From the NCBI GenBank assembly GCA_043742955.1, contig JAYTXL010000027.1, positions 1-64,000 on the forward strand: a stretch of 64,000 nt of DNA, written 5' to 3'. This stretch comes from JAYTXL01 sp043742955 (lineage in GTDB: Bacteria > Verrucomicrobiota > Verrucomicrobiia > Limisphaerales > JAYTXL01). The position numbers and the translations under genes are program-made. Shown here piece by piece: positions 10,755 through 19,903 of the stretch; the stretch's first letter is position 1; each line of letters starts with the position of its first letter. The notes beneath the pieces were generated by a model. It was not told the DNA's origin and ran no database searches. It saw only the letters and a list, made by a program, of their open reading frames with translations.

Positions 10755-10840
10755 TCCGTTCAAGGTTCTCAATTTGATGCTCGAAGTTCGCCGTGGAGGT
10801 CCTCGACTTGGAACCTTGAACCCAGAACCCTGAACGGATT
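10753..10840. repeat. Inverted repeat filling the ATPase-permease spacer
   Basis: Arms AATCCGTTCAAGGTTC (10753-10768) and GAACCCTGAACGGATT (10825-10840) are inverted copies with 15 of 16 matches. They span almost the whole spacer, from the stop codon of the ATPase gene to one base before the permease ATG. A further related copy, GGAACCTTGAAC, lies inside. The same unit, GAACCTTGAACGGAT, recurs near 28250, so this is a dispersed repeat rather than a local accident. Confidence 0.75.
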
Positions 10841-10841
10841 C

Positions 10842-12515
10842 ATGACCTTCCTGCCCATCGTCGAACGCGAATTGCGCACGGCCTCGCGCCGCAAGAGCAC
10901 CTACCGGACGCGGCTCGGTTCGGCGCTGGCGGCGATCTGTCTCACGACCTGGCTGCTGCTCACCATGGATTCGTTGGGCGGATCGCCCGGCATGTTGAGC
11001 AAGTCCATCTTCGGCACGCTGACCACGATCGCCTTCGTCTATTGCCTGCTCGCTGGCGTGCGCAACACTGCCGACTGCCTCAGCGAAGAAAAACGCGAAG
11101 GCACGCTCGGCCTGCTGTTCCTCACCGACCTGAAAGGCTATGACGTGGTGCTCGGCAAACTGATCGCCACGTCGCTGAACTCCTTTTACGGTTTGCTCGC
11201 GATCTTTCCCGTCTTGGCGATTCCGCTGTTGCTCGGCGGCGTCACCGCGAGCCAGTTCTGGCTGACCGTGCTGTGCCTCGCCAACACGCTGTTCTTTTCG
11301 CTCGCGGCGGGAATGTTCGTTTCCGCCATCAGCCGCCACGAACGCCGGGCCATGAGCGGCACGTTTCTGGTCATTTTATTTTTCACCGCCGGATTGCCGT
11401 TGATCTACGGAATGCTTCATCTGTACTTCAAACCAACAATTATGAAGGGTGCTGAAATTGCGGGTTGGCTCAAGTGGTTCAGTCCGGGTTACGCCTTTGG
11501 TTTGACCTACGGTTTCGCGTTCACCCCCACCGGGCGTTTGGAGTTCTGGTACTCAAACCTGACGATGCACCTGGTCGGTTGGGCGCTTTTGGTGGCGGGC
11601 AGTTATCGGCTGCCGCGTGCGTGGCAGGACAAACCGAGCACCGCCAAAGCGAGCCGGTGGCGGGAGAACTGGACTCGCTGGAATTATGGCAAAGCCGAGC
11701 AACGCGCGGCGTTTCGGCAACGGTTGCTGAATGCGAATCCCTACTTGTGGCTCGCGTCGCGTGATCATCTTAAGTCCGCGTATCTCTGGACGTTTCTTAT
11801 CGGGGTCGCCAGCGTCTGGGGGTGGGTTTGTAGTGAAAGCGGTTGGAGGAGCAGCGATTGGGTGTCGTGGGCGTTCACCGCGATATTGCTGCTGCACACG
11901 GCGATGAAAATCTGGTTCGCTTCCGAAGCTGGCCATCAACTGGGCACCGACCGCCACAGCGGCGCGTTGGAACTGGTCCTGTCCACGCCATTGAGGGTCG
12001 AGGAGATTTTGCGTGGTCAATGGCTGGCGCTGCGACGCCTCTTCATCAGGCCGTTGGCGGTGGTGCTGCTGGCCGACATGGCCTTCATGCTTTTTCTATT
12101 CGTGGAAGGGGTCAAATCAAATTTCACGAATAACAGGCTCGCGATCATGACTCTGGCGGGCGCGCTTATGTTCGTCGCCGACATCGTCACGCTTGGCTGG
12201 GTGGGCATGTGGCTCGGCCTGTCCGCCAAGCAGACCAATCGCGCCATCGGTGGATCGATTGCCCGGATCATGCTCCTGCCGTGGCTGATCTTTATCGGAG
12301 TGGGGATGCTCATAGCTTTTGGCCGCATGACTTTTAGATTCAATCTCGGCTACGAATTCTTCCTGGGACTCTGGTTTGGCATCGGGATCGTGATCGACAT
12401 TGTCTTCCTGGACTGGGCCAGAAACAATTTGCGCCGGCACTTCCGCGAAGTCGTGACGCAGCGGTTTGATTCCAAACCAACGCGATCCTGGTGGAAACGC
12501 TCGTCGTCAAAATAA
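10842..12515 (+). CDS. ABC-2 type transporter permease, copy 1
   Basis: The 557-residue protein has about twelve hydrophobic helices in two groups separated by a basic, Trp-rich cytoplasmic stretch (ASRWRENWTRWNYGKAEQR). The N-terminus MTFLPIVERELRTASRRKS and the motif DCLSEEKREGTLGLLFLT are shared with the next two genes on this strand; the EEKREGTLGLL box is the usual ABC-2 coupling region before the second helix. It presumably forms the membrane channel of the exporter, alone or as a heterodimer with copy 3. The substrate is unknown. Its start codon lies one base after an inverted repeat. Confidence 0.88.
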   Translation: MTFLPIVERELRTASRRKSTYRTRLGSALAAICLTTWLLLTMDSLGGSPGMLSKSIFGTLTTIAFVYCLLAGVRNTADCLSEEKREGTLGLLFLTDLKGYDVVLGKLIATSLNSFYGLLAIFPVLAIPLLLGGVTASQFWLTVLCLANTLFFSLAAGMFVSAISRHERRAMSGTFLVILFFTAGLPLIYGMLHLYFKPTIMKGAEIAGWLKWFSPGYAFGLTYGFAFTPTGRLEFWYSNLTMHLVGWALLVAGSYRLPRAWQDKPSTAKASRWRENWTRWNYGKAEQRAAFRQRLLNANPYLWLASRDHLKSAYLWTFLIGVASVWGWVCSESGWRSSDWVSWAFTAILLLHTAMKIWFASEAGHQLGTDRHSGALELVLSTPLRVEEILRGQWLALRRLFIRPLAVVLLADMAFMLFLFVEGVKSNFTNNRLAIMTLAGALMFVADIVTLGWVGMWLGLSAKQTNRAIGGSIARIMLLPWLIFIGVGMLIAFGRMTFRFNLGYEFFLGLWFGIGIVIDIVFLDWARNNLRRHFREVVTQRFDSKPTRSWWKRSSSK

Positions 12516-12621
12516 GCGAATGGACGTTCGGCTTGGATTATTATCTTGAGTTTCGGGTTCCACGTTTAGAATCGGCGGCGATGCGGCGTCCACTGTCAAA
12601 CCCAGTTTCCCCAGGTGTCGG

Positions 12622-13113
12622 ATGACCTGGCTGCCCATCGTTGAACGCGAACTGCGCGTGGCCGCCGGGCGCAAAAGCACGTTTCGCCTCCGCCTGCTTT
12701 CCACGGTGCTGGTGACGGGCGTCAGCGCGCTGTTCTTGTTGATCGCCGCGTTCGACCGCTCCCCGCGTCTGGGCGTGCCGCTCTTTTACACCTTGAGCCT
12801 CTACGCGCTGGTGCTGTGCGTGCTCGCGGGGGTGTTCACCACAGCCGATTGTTTGAGTGAAGAGAAACGCGAAGGCACCCTCGGCCTGTGGCTTGCATTA
12901 ACAATCAAGAAGCCGCAATACGCTGTTGCCCTGACGTTGCTTTTTGTGGTGTTCCTTCCCGGTCTTCTTTTTTGCGTGCCTAAAATTGCGGTCGATCTCT
13001 TCTGCATATTCTGGTCACGCGACAAACTCCGCCAGGGATTGCGTGACCAGCTGCGGCGGGTCGCGCTGCCGCACTCGGCGATTGGGCCACCGCCCCGAAT
13101 CGCGCGCACCTGA
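12622..13113 (+). pseudogene. Internally deleted ABC-2 permease, copy 2
   Basis: Residues 1-90 match the start of copies 1 and 3 (MTWLPIVERELRVAAGRKS, then DCLSEEKREGTLGLW). The protein then jumps to a short hydrophobic segment and a tail VDLFCIFWSRDKLRQGLRDQL. That tail lines up with the extreme C-terminus of copy 1 (IDIVFLDWARNNLRRHFRE). About 390 residues holding most of the helices are missing, yet the frame stays open for 163 residues. I read it as a remnant of a third permease gene that lost its middle. It could still make a small membrane protein that pairs with the full copies. Confidence 0.7.
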
Positions 13114-13203
13114 AACGTGGCTGAAATCTTTTGTATGAAAGGGTGGAAGACGATATGATCCGCTCAACCTGCATCCTGACTTTTCAACCCGGAACCCGCG
13201 GGC

Positions 13204-14847
13204 ATGACTTTTCTGCCCATCGTTGATCGCGAACTGCGCGTGGCCGCGCGTCGTCGGGGTACCTACTGGACCCGAGTGCTCGCCGCGTTGGCCGCCGTGA
13301 GCATCAGCGCATGGTGGCTCCTGGTCATGGCTCGGCAGCCTTCGAATGTTATCGGGGAAGGCCTTTTTCAAGCCTTGTCCACGCTCGCCTTCAGCTACGC
13401 ACTCCTGGCCGGGGTGCAAATCACGTCGGATTGCCTGAGCGAGGAGAAACGGGATGGCACGCTCGGCTTGCTCTTCCTTACCGATTTGAAGGGCTACGAT
13501 GTCGTGCTGGGAAAACTGGCGGCCACCTCGATCAACGCCTGTTACGGCATGGTGGCCATCTTTCCTGTGATGGCCATTCCGCTGTTGCTGGGCGGCGTCA
13601 CGCCCGCCGAATTCTGGCGCGTTACTTTCGTCTGTCTGAATACGCTTTTTCTCTCCCTGGCTGCCGGCATGTTCGCGTCGGCCATCAGCCGCCAGGAGCG
13701 CAAGGCCATGGGGGCAACCTTTCTCTTTTTGCTGCTGCTCACGCTGGGCTTGCCCGTGCTGGCGGAATATCTCCATTACCGTCGCGTAATTCCCAACGAC
13801 GAGCCAGCCTTTTTGCGAGCTTGTCCGCCGTACTCGCTCGCGCTGGCATTTGACCGAATGTTTCGCACCCAGGCGGCTGCTTTCTGGCAATCGCTGGCCA
13901 CGGTTCACTTGCTCGGCTGGAGTTTTATTCTGCTGGCGAGCCGCATCGTTCCGCTGACCTGGCAGGACCAGGCGGCTTCACCCCGCCGCGTCCGCTGGCG
14001 CGAGCGCTGGCAGCTTTGGAGTTTCGGCGATGCGCAGGAGCGGCGCGCTTTTCGCACCCGTTTACTGGAGGGGAATCCCATCCTCTGGCTCGCTGGCCGC
14101 GACCGCCTCAAGTATTCCTACGTCTGGGGTTTCCTGGGGGTTTGCGGCTGCCTCTGGTTGTGGGGTTGGATTAAAAATGGAGGCGCATGGCTGGACGAAG
14201 CTAATTTCATCTTCACCGCGTTCATGCTGCACACCGTGTTCAAGCTTTGGCTTACCTCGGAGGCCTGTCAGCGATTTCAGGAGGACCGGAATCTTGGCGC
14301 GCTCGAACTGCTGCTGTCCACGCCACTGAGCGTCAGCGAAATCATCGGCGGGCAACTGCTCGCGTTGCAGCGCCAGTTCTCGGGAGCGGTCCTGGCGGTT
14401 TTGGCGGTGGACATTGTTTTGCTGTTCGCCTCGGTTCAAAAAGCGTCCCCGGACAACAAACACACGGTGGCCTTGATGTTCGTCGCCGGTATGACCATGT
14501 TCGTGCTCGACCTCGTGGTGCTGAGCTGGGTCGGTATGTGGCTCGGCCTAACCAGCAGGCGTGCCAACCGGGCCTTCACGGGCACGATTGTTCGGGTGCT
14601 GTTTCTCCCCTGGCTCGTGTTTGGCCTCCTCATGATGGGGCTGGGTATCCTGGAACAAATGAACCGGATCCGGCTATTCCGCCTGTTGGAGGCGGAGCCC
14701 CGGTCCTTGCTCGAACTCGGCCTCTGGTTCGGGGTATCGCTATTGCTGGCCTTAGCTTTCGGTTCCCTGGCCTGCTGGCGGCTGCACCGGCAATTCCGCA
14801 GCCGGGCCATGGATCGCTATTCCCCCGCCACCCGGGGTCGGGGATGA
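13204..14847 (+). CDS. ABC-2 type transporter permease, copy 3
   Basis: The 547-residue protein is a close paralogue of copy 1: the shared stretches include LLFLTDLKGYDVVLGKL, IPLLLGGVT, SLAAGMF.SAISR.ER and LGALELLLSTPLSVSEI. Two helix bundles are separated by a basic linker (RRVRWRERWQLWSFGDAQER). The motif order is the same as in copy 1, which points to tandem duplication followed by divergence, with copy 2 as the damaged middle member. It is predicted to sit in the inner membrane and to couple to the ATPase encoded at 9798-10754. It is the last gene of the operon; infA lies convergent just downstream. Confidence 0.88.
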   Translation: MTFLPIVDRELRVAARRRGTYWTRVLAALAAVSISAWWLLVMARQPSNVIGEGLFQALSTLAFSYALLAGVQITSDCLSEEKRDGTLGLLFLTDLKGYDVVLGKLAATSINACYGMVAIFPVMAIPLLLGGVTPAEFWRVTFVCLNTLFLSLAAGMFASAISRQERKAMGATFLFLLLLTLGLPVLAEYLHYRRVIPNDEPAFLRACPPYSLALAFDRMFRTQAAAFWQSLATVHLLGWSFILLASRIVPLTWQDQAASPRRVRWRERWQLWSFGDAQERRAFRTRLLEGNPILWLAGRDRLKYSYVWGFLGVCGCLWLWGWIKNGGAWLDEANFIFTAFMLHTVFKLWLTSEACQRFQEDRNLGALELLLSTPLSVSEIIGGQLLALQRQFSGAVLAVLAVDIVLLFASVQKASPDNKHTVALMFVAGMTMFVLDLVVLSWVGMWLGLTSRRANRAFTGTIVRVLFLPWLVFGLLMMGLGILEQMNRIRLFRLLEAEPRSLLELGLWFGVSLLLALAFGSLACWRLHRQFRSRAMDRYSPATRGRG

Positions 14848-14894
14848 TTTTGGAAACCTCGGCCAGCAGAGCAGCGCCGGGAAGCGACTGGGCC

Positions 14895-15113
14895 TCAGCG
14901 GTGGCGGAAAGTAATGCGGGCTTTGCCAAAATCGTACGGGGACATGGCAACCTCCACCTTGTCACCCACACTGATTCGGATGTAGTTCTTCCGCATTTTT
15001 CCGGAGATATGGGCGAGGACTTCATGGCCGTTGGGAAGGCCGACGCGAAACATGGTGCCGGGCAATACCTGGGTCACCGTGCCGGAGAGTTCAATGGCTT
15101 CTTCTTTAGACAT
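14895..15113 (-). CDS. infA: Translation initiation factor IF-1
   Basis: The ATG at 15113 gives a 72-residue protein, exactly the usual IF-1 length. The S1/OB-fold is clear: ELSGTVTQVLPGTMFRVGL, NGHEVLAHISGKMRKNYIRI and VGDKVEVAMSPYDFGKARI, with the family's conserved GKMRKN.IRI core. IF-1 binds the ribosomal A site during initiation and helps IF-2 and IF-3. The same frame is open nine codons further upstream, but that extension is not part of the family. The gene is divergent from argG; the 197 bases between them must hold both promoters. The stop is 47 bases from the convergent permease gene. Confidence 0.95.
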   Translation of the reverse strand: MSKEEAIELSGTVTQVLPGTMFRVGLPNGHEVLAHISGKMRKNYIRISVGDKVEVAMSPYDFGKARITFRHR

Positions 15114-15310
15114 GCCAGTAAAAAATACGCTCACGGACATTGTCCACGGTGACCTGGGAAATCAAGCCGAATTCGGACCCTGTGGGGGCACTTGAGCGGC
15201 GTGGAAAGTTACTGGTTTGAGGGCGGGGACGAGGGGCACCGCCCAAAGTCACAGTTTCTGCTTTCAACGCGCGGCCAATTGGCGTTTATTCGCGCCGGAC
15301 TTTTGAATTT

Positions 15311-16540
15311 ATGAAAATTATATTAGCTTACTCAGGCGGTCTTGATACGTCGGTTCTCATGTCGTGGATCAAGGAAAAATACCACGCGGAGATGATTGGC
15401 TTCTGTGCCGATATTGGGCAGGAGGAGGAACTCGACGGTCTTGAAAAGAAGGCCCTCAAGACGGGCGCCTCCAAAATCTACATTGACAATTTGCAGGAAG
15501 AATTTGCCCGCGATTTTATTTATCCCATGATCCGGGCCGGGGCGATTTACGAGGGACAATATTTCCTCGGCACGAGCATCGCCCGGCCGCTCATTGCCAA
15601 GCGGATGGTGGAGATCGCAAAGCAAGAAAACGCCGATGCCATTGCCCACGGGGCCACGGGCAAGGGCAACGACCAAGTCCGTTTCGAGCTTACGGCGGCC
15701 GCGCTCGCTCCCGACTTGCAGGTCATCGCTCCGTGGCGCGACGAGCGGTATCGCCGGGAATTTCCCGGCCGCCAGGAGATGATTGACTACTGCGCCACGC
15801 ACAAGATTCCCGTGCAGGCCAGTGCCAAGAAGCCGTATTCAATGGACCGCAACCTCCTGCACATCTCCTACGAGGCCGGCATTCTCGAAGACCCATGGTT
15901 TGATGCTGGCGATCTGAAGAATCGTGACTACTTCACCACGCTTTCGGTGTTTCCGGAAGATGCGCCGGATAAGCCTGAGTTCGTCGAACTCGATTTCGTG
16001 AAAGGGGATTGCGTTGCGGTCAACGGCAAAAAATTGAATCCGCTGGGCGTGATGAAGGCCTTGAACAAGCTTGGTGGCAAGCACGGCGTGGGCCGTGTGG
16101 ACATGGTGGAGAATCGTTTCGTCGGCATGAAATCGCGCGGCGTGTATGAGACGCCCGGCGGCGCGATCCTGCATTTCGCGCATCGCCAGATGGAGTCGCT
16201 CACGATGGATCGTGAGGTCATGCACCAGCGCGATGCGCTCATCCCCAAGTATGCCGAACTCGTCTATAACGGCTTCTGGTATGCGCCCGAACGTTACGCG
16301 CTCCAGGCCTACGTCGAGGAATCGCAGAAGAACGTCACCGGCACGGTGCGGGTGAAACTGTACAAGGGCAACCTCATGGTCGCCGGTCGCAAGTCCAAGG
16401 TCAGTCTCTACAATCCGCACATCGCCACGATGGAAGCCGACCCGACCAAGGCTTACAACCAGGACGACGCCACCGGCTTCATCCGCCTGAACGGCCTGCG
16501 CCTGAAAGTCGCGGCCAAGGTGCATGGAAAGAAGAAGTGA
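15311..16540 (+). CDS. argG: Argininosuccinate synthase
   Basis: The 409-residue product is full length for ArgG. It opens with the ATP-pyrophosphatase P-loop LAYSGGLDTSV (residues 5-15). GTSIARPLIAK and AHGATGKGNDQVRFE, which bind aspartate and citrulline, follow. It condenses citrulline and aspartate with ATP in the penultimate arginine step and is cytosolic and tetrameric in its family. No other arginine gene is near. The next recognisable gene on the other strand starts 210 bases later; that interval holds nothing I can assign. Confidence 0.96.
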   Translation: MKIILAYSGGLDTSVLMSWIKEKYHAEMIGFCADIGQEEELDGLEKKALKTGASKIYIDNLQEEFARDFIYPMIRAGAIYEGQYFLGTSIARPLIAKRMVEIAKQENADAIAHGATGKGNDQVRFELTAAALAPDLQVIAPWRDERYRREFPGRQEMIDYCATHKIPVQASAKKPYSMDRNLLHISYEAGILEDPWFDAGDLKNRDYFTTLSVFPEDAPDKPEFVELDFVKGDCVAVNGKKLNPLGVMKALNKLGGKHGVGRVDMVENRFVGMKSRGVYETPGGAILHFAHRQMESLTMDREVMHQRDALIPKYAELVYNGFWYAPERYALQAYVEESQKNVTGTVRVKLYKGNLMVAGRKSKVSLYNPHIATMEADPTKAYNQDDATGFIRLNGLRLKVAAKVHGKKK

Positions 16541-16750
16541 AACGCGAACAAACTTGAGGTCATAAATTCGCAGCTGAGGGAGCCACGGGCGATGGCATGT
16601 TGAAGCATCGCATCATGCTCCGTTCGCTTGGCATGTTGCTGGGCCTGCACTCTTTTCCGGCGGGGCTCGACGCCACCTTTGTCGTCACCATAAATGCCGG
16701 AGCCGAAGAGGATTCGCTTGGTCAGCCGTGGCCGGGACGGGCGGCGCAAG

Positions 16751-17545
16751 TCAGGGCAGCTTGCTGTGGGTGCCGTCGCAGAACGGCGGGTTTTGGCTGT
16801 ATTTGCAGGCGCACCAAGCGACGTGCTGAGTCTCGGAGATCTCGACCTGCCGGGGATTGATCCCGGTGCCTTGGTGTGAGCCGTCGCAGTAGGGCTGGTT
16901 TTTGGAGCGGCCACAGGCACACCACCAATAGCTGCCGGGGAGGAGTGTTTCCATCATCGGCCGCTTTTGGCAGATGACCGGAGGTTCGATTGGCGCTTCG
17001 ATTGGCACCGAGGATTCGGCGGGCGCTGGCACGGTCTCGGGCGTAATTTCTGCGGGCACCGGATCCGTTGCATCCATCTTGCGGAAGAGAGCGCCCGCGT
17101 CGGTGACATTCAAGTCAGTCAGGTCAAAGACCACGCCTGGGGCGCGTTGTTGGGCGATCTGGAGTTGATTAGCCACGCTTTGGATGGTGGCGGCCGCGTA
17201 ATGTTTGATCAACCCGACACTCAGGCTGGAGCTGAAAAGAATGACCAGAATACAATGCTCCTCGATGTTCATGATCAAGGTGCTGATTTTTTCACCCTGT
17301 TGGAACATCCCGGTGAAGTTTGGCTCATCACTCAGGCTGGCCATGAATTGCGTGGCCGCGAAGGAATTCGCCGCCAGCGTCGCCAGTTGGTCGGCCCCGC
17401 CGTGGACGGTGCCGCATTGGTGAATCAAATGTCCCGCCTTTTCGACAATCAAAACCATGCTGGCCTCACTCTTAGCCAGCAGGGCATTCAGGGCTTCGTC
17501 GAATTTCTGGAAATCATCATGGGTCAACTGAGGGAAATTGGCCAT
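16751..17545 (-). CDS. Roadblock/LC7 domain protein fused to two CDGSH iron-sulfur motifs
   Basis: Residues 1-150 form an MglB-type roadblock/LC7 domain (ALLAKSEASMVLIVEKAGHL, then TLIMNIEEHCILVILFSSSL). After a Pro/Glu/Val-rich linker come two perfect CDGSH motifs with the pattern C-x-C-x2-S-x3-P-x-C-D-G-[ST]-H: C209, C211, C220, H224 in CACGRSKNQPYCDGSH, and C245, C247, C256, H260 in CACKYSQNPPFCDGTH. Each should hold one [2Fe-2S] cluster of the mitoNEET kind. One base separates the gene from the MglA-type GTPase gene, so it is probably that GTPase's regulator. I know of no described protein with this combination; the redox role is inference. Confidence 0.87.
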   Translation of the reverse strand: MANFPQLTHDDFQKFDEALNALLAKSEASMVLIVEKAGHLIHQCGTVHGGADQLATLAANSFAATQFMASLSDEPNFTGMFQQGEKISTLIMNIEEHCILVILFSSSLSVGLIKHYAAATIQSVANQLQIAQQRAPGVVFDLTDLNVTDAGALFRKMDATDPVPAEITPETVPAPAESSVPIEAPIEPPVICQKRPMMETLLPGSYWWCACGRSKNQPYCDGSHQGTGINPRQVEISETQHVAWCACKYSQNPPFCDGTHSKLP

Positions 17546-17546
17546 A

Positions 17547-18164
17547 TCAGGACGACTTTCGCCCGGATTCGTTGATGAACTTATGGAGCAGGAGACGGGT
17601 GATCATGTTGAGCGTTTCAAAAACGCCCTCGCTCTTGGAAGCGGTGGCCACAAAGGAAGGGACCTGAACTTCGCGATTATTCAGAAGGTAATCCATGAAT
17701 TCTACCGGCGCGGGATTTGGCATGTCCCGTTTGTTGTATTGCAAGACGTAGGGAATGTCGGCGAGGTTCAACTTAAGGGTTTTAAGGTTGTCCTCGAGGT
17801 TCGCAAAACTCTCCACGTTCTCGGCCATCTTGTCGTATTGGGAATCCGCCACGAAGACAATGCCATCGACCCCCCGGAGCACGAGTTGTCGGGTGGTGTT
17901 GTAGATGACTTGGCCGGGCACAGTGTAGAGTTGGAATTTGGTTTTGAAGCCTTTGATCGCCATTGCTTCCAACGGGAAAAAGTCGAAGAACAAGGTGCGG
18001 TCGGAACTGGTCGCCAGGGACACCATTTTGCCTTTTTCTTCTGGCTTGCTGGTCTGAATGTTTGCGTGAACCTGCTCCAAATTGGTGGTTTTGCCGCATT
18101 TTGCCGGGCCATAATACACGATCTTGACCTGCAGTTCTTTGGTTGCCTGATTGATGATCGCCAT
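17547..18164 (-). CDS. MglA-type small Ras-like GTPase
   Basis: The 205-residue protein has the small-GTPase motifs: P-loop GPAKCGKTT at residues 19-27, switch-II region TVPGQVIYN followed by VDGIVFVADSQ, and the guanine-recognition NKRD. The Pro in TVPGQ and the long switch segment are typical of MglA-family enzymes rather than Rab or Ras. MglA proteins mark a cell pole or motility complex and are switched by MglB-type roadblock GAPs. Here roadblock-protein genes lie one base downstream and ten bases upstream in the same operon. The cellular process it controls in this organism is not shown by the sequence. Confidence 0.92.
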   Translation of the reverse strand: MAIINQATKELQVKIVYYGPAKCGKTTNLEQVHANIQTSKPEEKGKMVSLATSSDRTLFFDFFPLEAMAIKGFKTKFQLYTVPGQVIYNTTRQLVLRGVDGIVFVADSQYDKMAENVESFANLEDNLKTLKLNLADIPYVLQYNKRDMPNPAPVEFMDYLLNNREVQVPSFVATASKSEGVFETLNMITRLLLHKFINESGRKSS

Positions 18165-18174
18165 AGGTTTTGAT

Positions 18175-19881
18175 TTACTGTTTGTTTTGACGTCCGATCT
18201 CTGCGGCTATTGGGTTTATTTGGGCCGAAGGCAAGCTTTCTCCGGCGCGGGCCACCACGGCTAAAAACAGGTTTCCGGTTTTGCTGAGTTGCCAGGTCAC
18301 ATTGTCCACGACGAAGGTCAGCACGCTGAGCTCACCCAGGTTCATTTCCTTGGAGTTTTGGCTGAGACGGCCAAATATTTGCGGTAAAAATGCCGCGACG
18401 GTTTCGGCTTTGATCGGGGGCGGTAATTGTTGCGCGACCACAAATCCATCCTGCGATACGAGCACGGCACCTGCCACTCCGGGCAGCCCGCATAGCTTTT
18501 GAACGGATTGGTTCGGAGTTATCGGAGGTGCCGGCGGCGGCGGTGGTGCGGCGGGAGCGGGCGGCGGCGGAACCGGGGTTGGGTCGGCGGCAGTCGGAGG
18601 TGCCGGTGGGGCTGGGACCTTCTTGCTGCCGGGGGCGAACATGTCCGGAATGTTTTCGTCAAAGTTGGCTTTGCGTTGGGCCTTAGCCGGTTGACTCAAG
18701 GCCATGAAGAGCGGCACGATTACGGCCGATGGTAACGTGAGCGCAGCGGCATCCTCGGGGGAACTGGCCGTTATTGGTGCGGGTCTGATCCAACCTCGAA
18801 GTTGTTTCCAAGTGAAAACAATTCTGCCCGAGCGAACCGCCGTGCCCAAGTCGGCGGCGGGCAAAGAAAGCGTTGAATCCGGTTTTAAAGATTTCAACTC
18901 GGCCTGCACTGCCTCGGGCCAACCCTTGCTTACTTCCGCCAGCGGAATGTTCAATTCGCCCACATCCGCTGTGGGTGCTGCCGGCACCGCAGGGGGCGCC
19001 GGTGTGGGTGGTTTTGGTGCCGTCGGCGGAGCCGCCGGTGCGGGCGGTTTCGGGACCGTGGTTGAGGGTGAGGGCGCGGGCGGCTTTGGCACCGCCGGCG
19101 GGGGAGGTGTCGGTGGCTTGGGAGCGGGCGGTTTTGGCGGTGCCGAAGCGGACGTCATCATTTCCCGGAGGGCCGGCGAGATCGCAATGGCGGAAGGAGA
19201 TGCGGGCGGCTTGGGAGCGGGCGGAGGCGCGGGAGGCGCGGGAGGCGCGGGAGTTGGGGCGGGCCCCTTGGAGGTGGCTGTTTCCGCAGTTGGGGCGTTT
19301 GGTTTTACTGTCGTCGGTTGGGGCGCTGCGGGGGCAGGGGAGGTGGGCGCGTGGGTCGTCGGGGGCGCGGTTGGCATTTCACCCTTATGGAACAGACCGG
19401 TGACGTCATCCGGTACCGCCACCATTTTTTGGGAGGCCCGCCGTTTCAAGAGCGCGGGGTCAATTGACGCCCTGACCTCGCCCAACGGAAGGATTACCGA
19501 TGTCTGGTCGAGGCTCGCATCATCGGAGAATACTCCTGGCGGCGCCGATTTGCGCAATGACCCGAAGGTAACCTTCACTTTACCCGAAGGCATCTGTTCG
19601 AGGATGGTCTGGGTGGATACTTGGACCATTACCTTACCACCGGGATCGGACTTCACCGACCCTTTTAATTCCGCCGGAAAACTGGCTACAATGGCTTCCA
19701 AATGAAGGGCGGTGGTTTCCACTGACACGGGGGCCGCAGGAGAAGCTGGTTTGGCCGGCGCCGGTTGGGCGCCGGCGGGGGCAGCAGATTTGCTGGGCGG
19801 GGCGGCGGGGGCAGCCGCTGGAGCCGGTGCGGGTTGCTTGTCGTCACTTTTGCCAAAAAGGTTTTTAAAGAATCCAAGCAT
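18175..19881 (-). CDS. Long Pro/Ala-rich protein with C-terminal roadblock domain
   Basis: The 568-residue protein starts MLGFFKNLFGKSDDK and is then dominated by Pro/Ala-rich linkers. Two related folded segments are embedded in these: around residues 50-165 (SVILPLGEVRASIDPALLKRR) and around 325-430 (LNIPLAEVSKGWPEAVQ, then SGRIVFTWKQLRGWIRP). The last 110 residues form a clear roadblock/LC7 domain (VAGAVLVSQDGFVVAQQLPP). I infer a scaffold that presents several binding modules to the MglA-type GTPase encoded 10 bases downstream. The opposite strand over the linkers is also open, but only because of the skewed GC-rich composition. Confidence 0.8.
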   Translation of the reverse strand: MLGFFKNLFGKSDDKQPAPAPAAAPAAPPSKSAAPAGAQPAPAKPASPAAPVSVETTALHLEAIVASFPAELKGSVKSDPGGKVMVQVSTQTILEQMPSGKVKVTFGSLRKSAPPGVFSDDASLDQTSVILPLGEVRASIDPALLKRRASQKMVAVPDDVTGLFHKGEMPTAPPTTHAPTSPAPAAPQPTTVKPNAPTAETATSKGPAPTPAPPAPPAPPPAPKPPASPSAIAISPALREMMTSASAPPKPPAPKPPTPPPPAVPKPPAPSPSTTVPKPPAPAAPPTAPKPPTPAPPAVPAAPTADVGELNIPLAEVSKGWPEAVQAELKSLKPDSTLSLPAADLGTAVRSGRIVFTWKQLRGWIRPAPITASSPEDAAALTLPSAVIVPLFMALSQPAKAQRKANFDENIPDMFAPGSKKVPAPPAPPTAADPTPVPPPPAPAAPPPPPAPPITPNQSVQKLCGLPGVAGAVLVSQDGFVVAQQLPPPIKAETVAAFLPQIFGRLSQNSKEMNLGELSVLTFVVDNVTWQLSKTGNLFLAVVARAGESLPSAQINPIAAEIGRQNKQ

Positions 19882-19903
19882 TGGGTCAGTTAGTTAGGTT
19901 TCC

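Noticed and set aside
9966..11339. 457-codon antisense frame across the ABC ATPase and permease genes
   Set aside because: It is rich in Gln, Arg and Glu, has no domain, and covers two clearly recognised genes on the other strand.
18704..19705. 333-codon open frame on the plus strand opposite the Pro/Ala-rich roadblock gene
   Set aside because: It reads as Gly/Ala/Val low complexity because it is the complement of Pro/Ala codons; the minus-strand frame has a recognisable roadblock domain.
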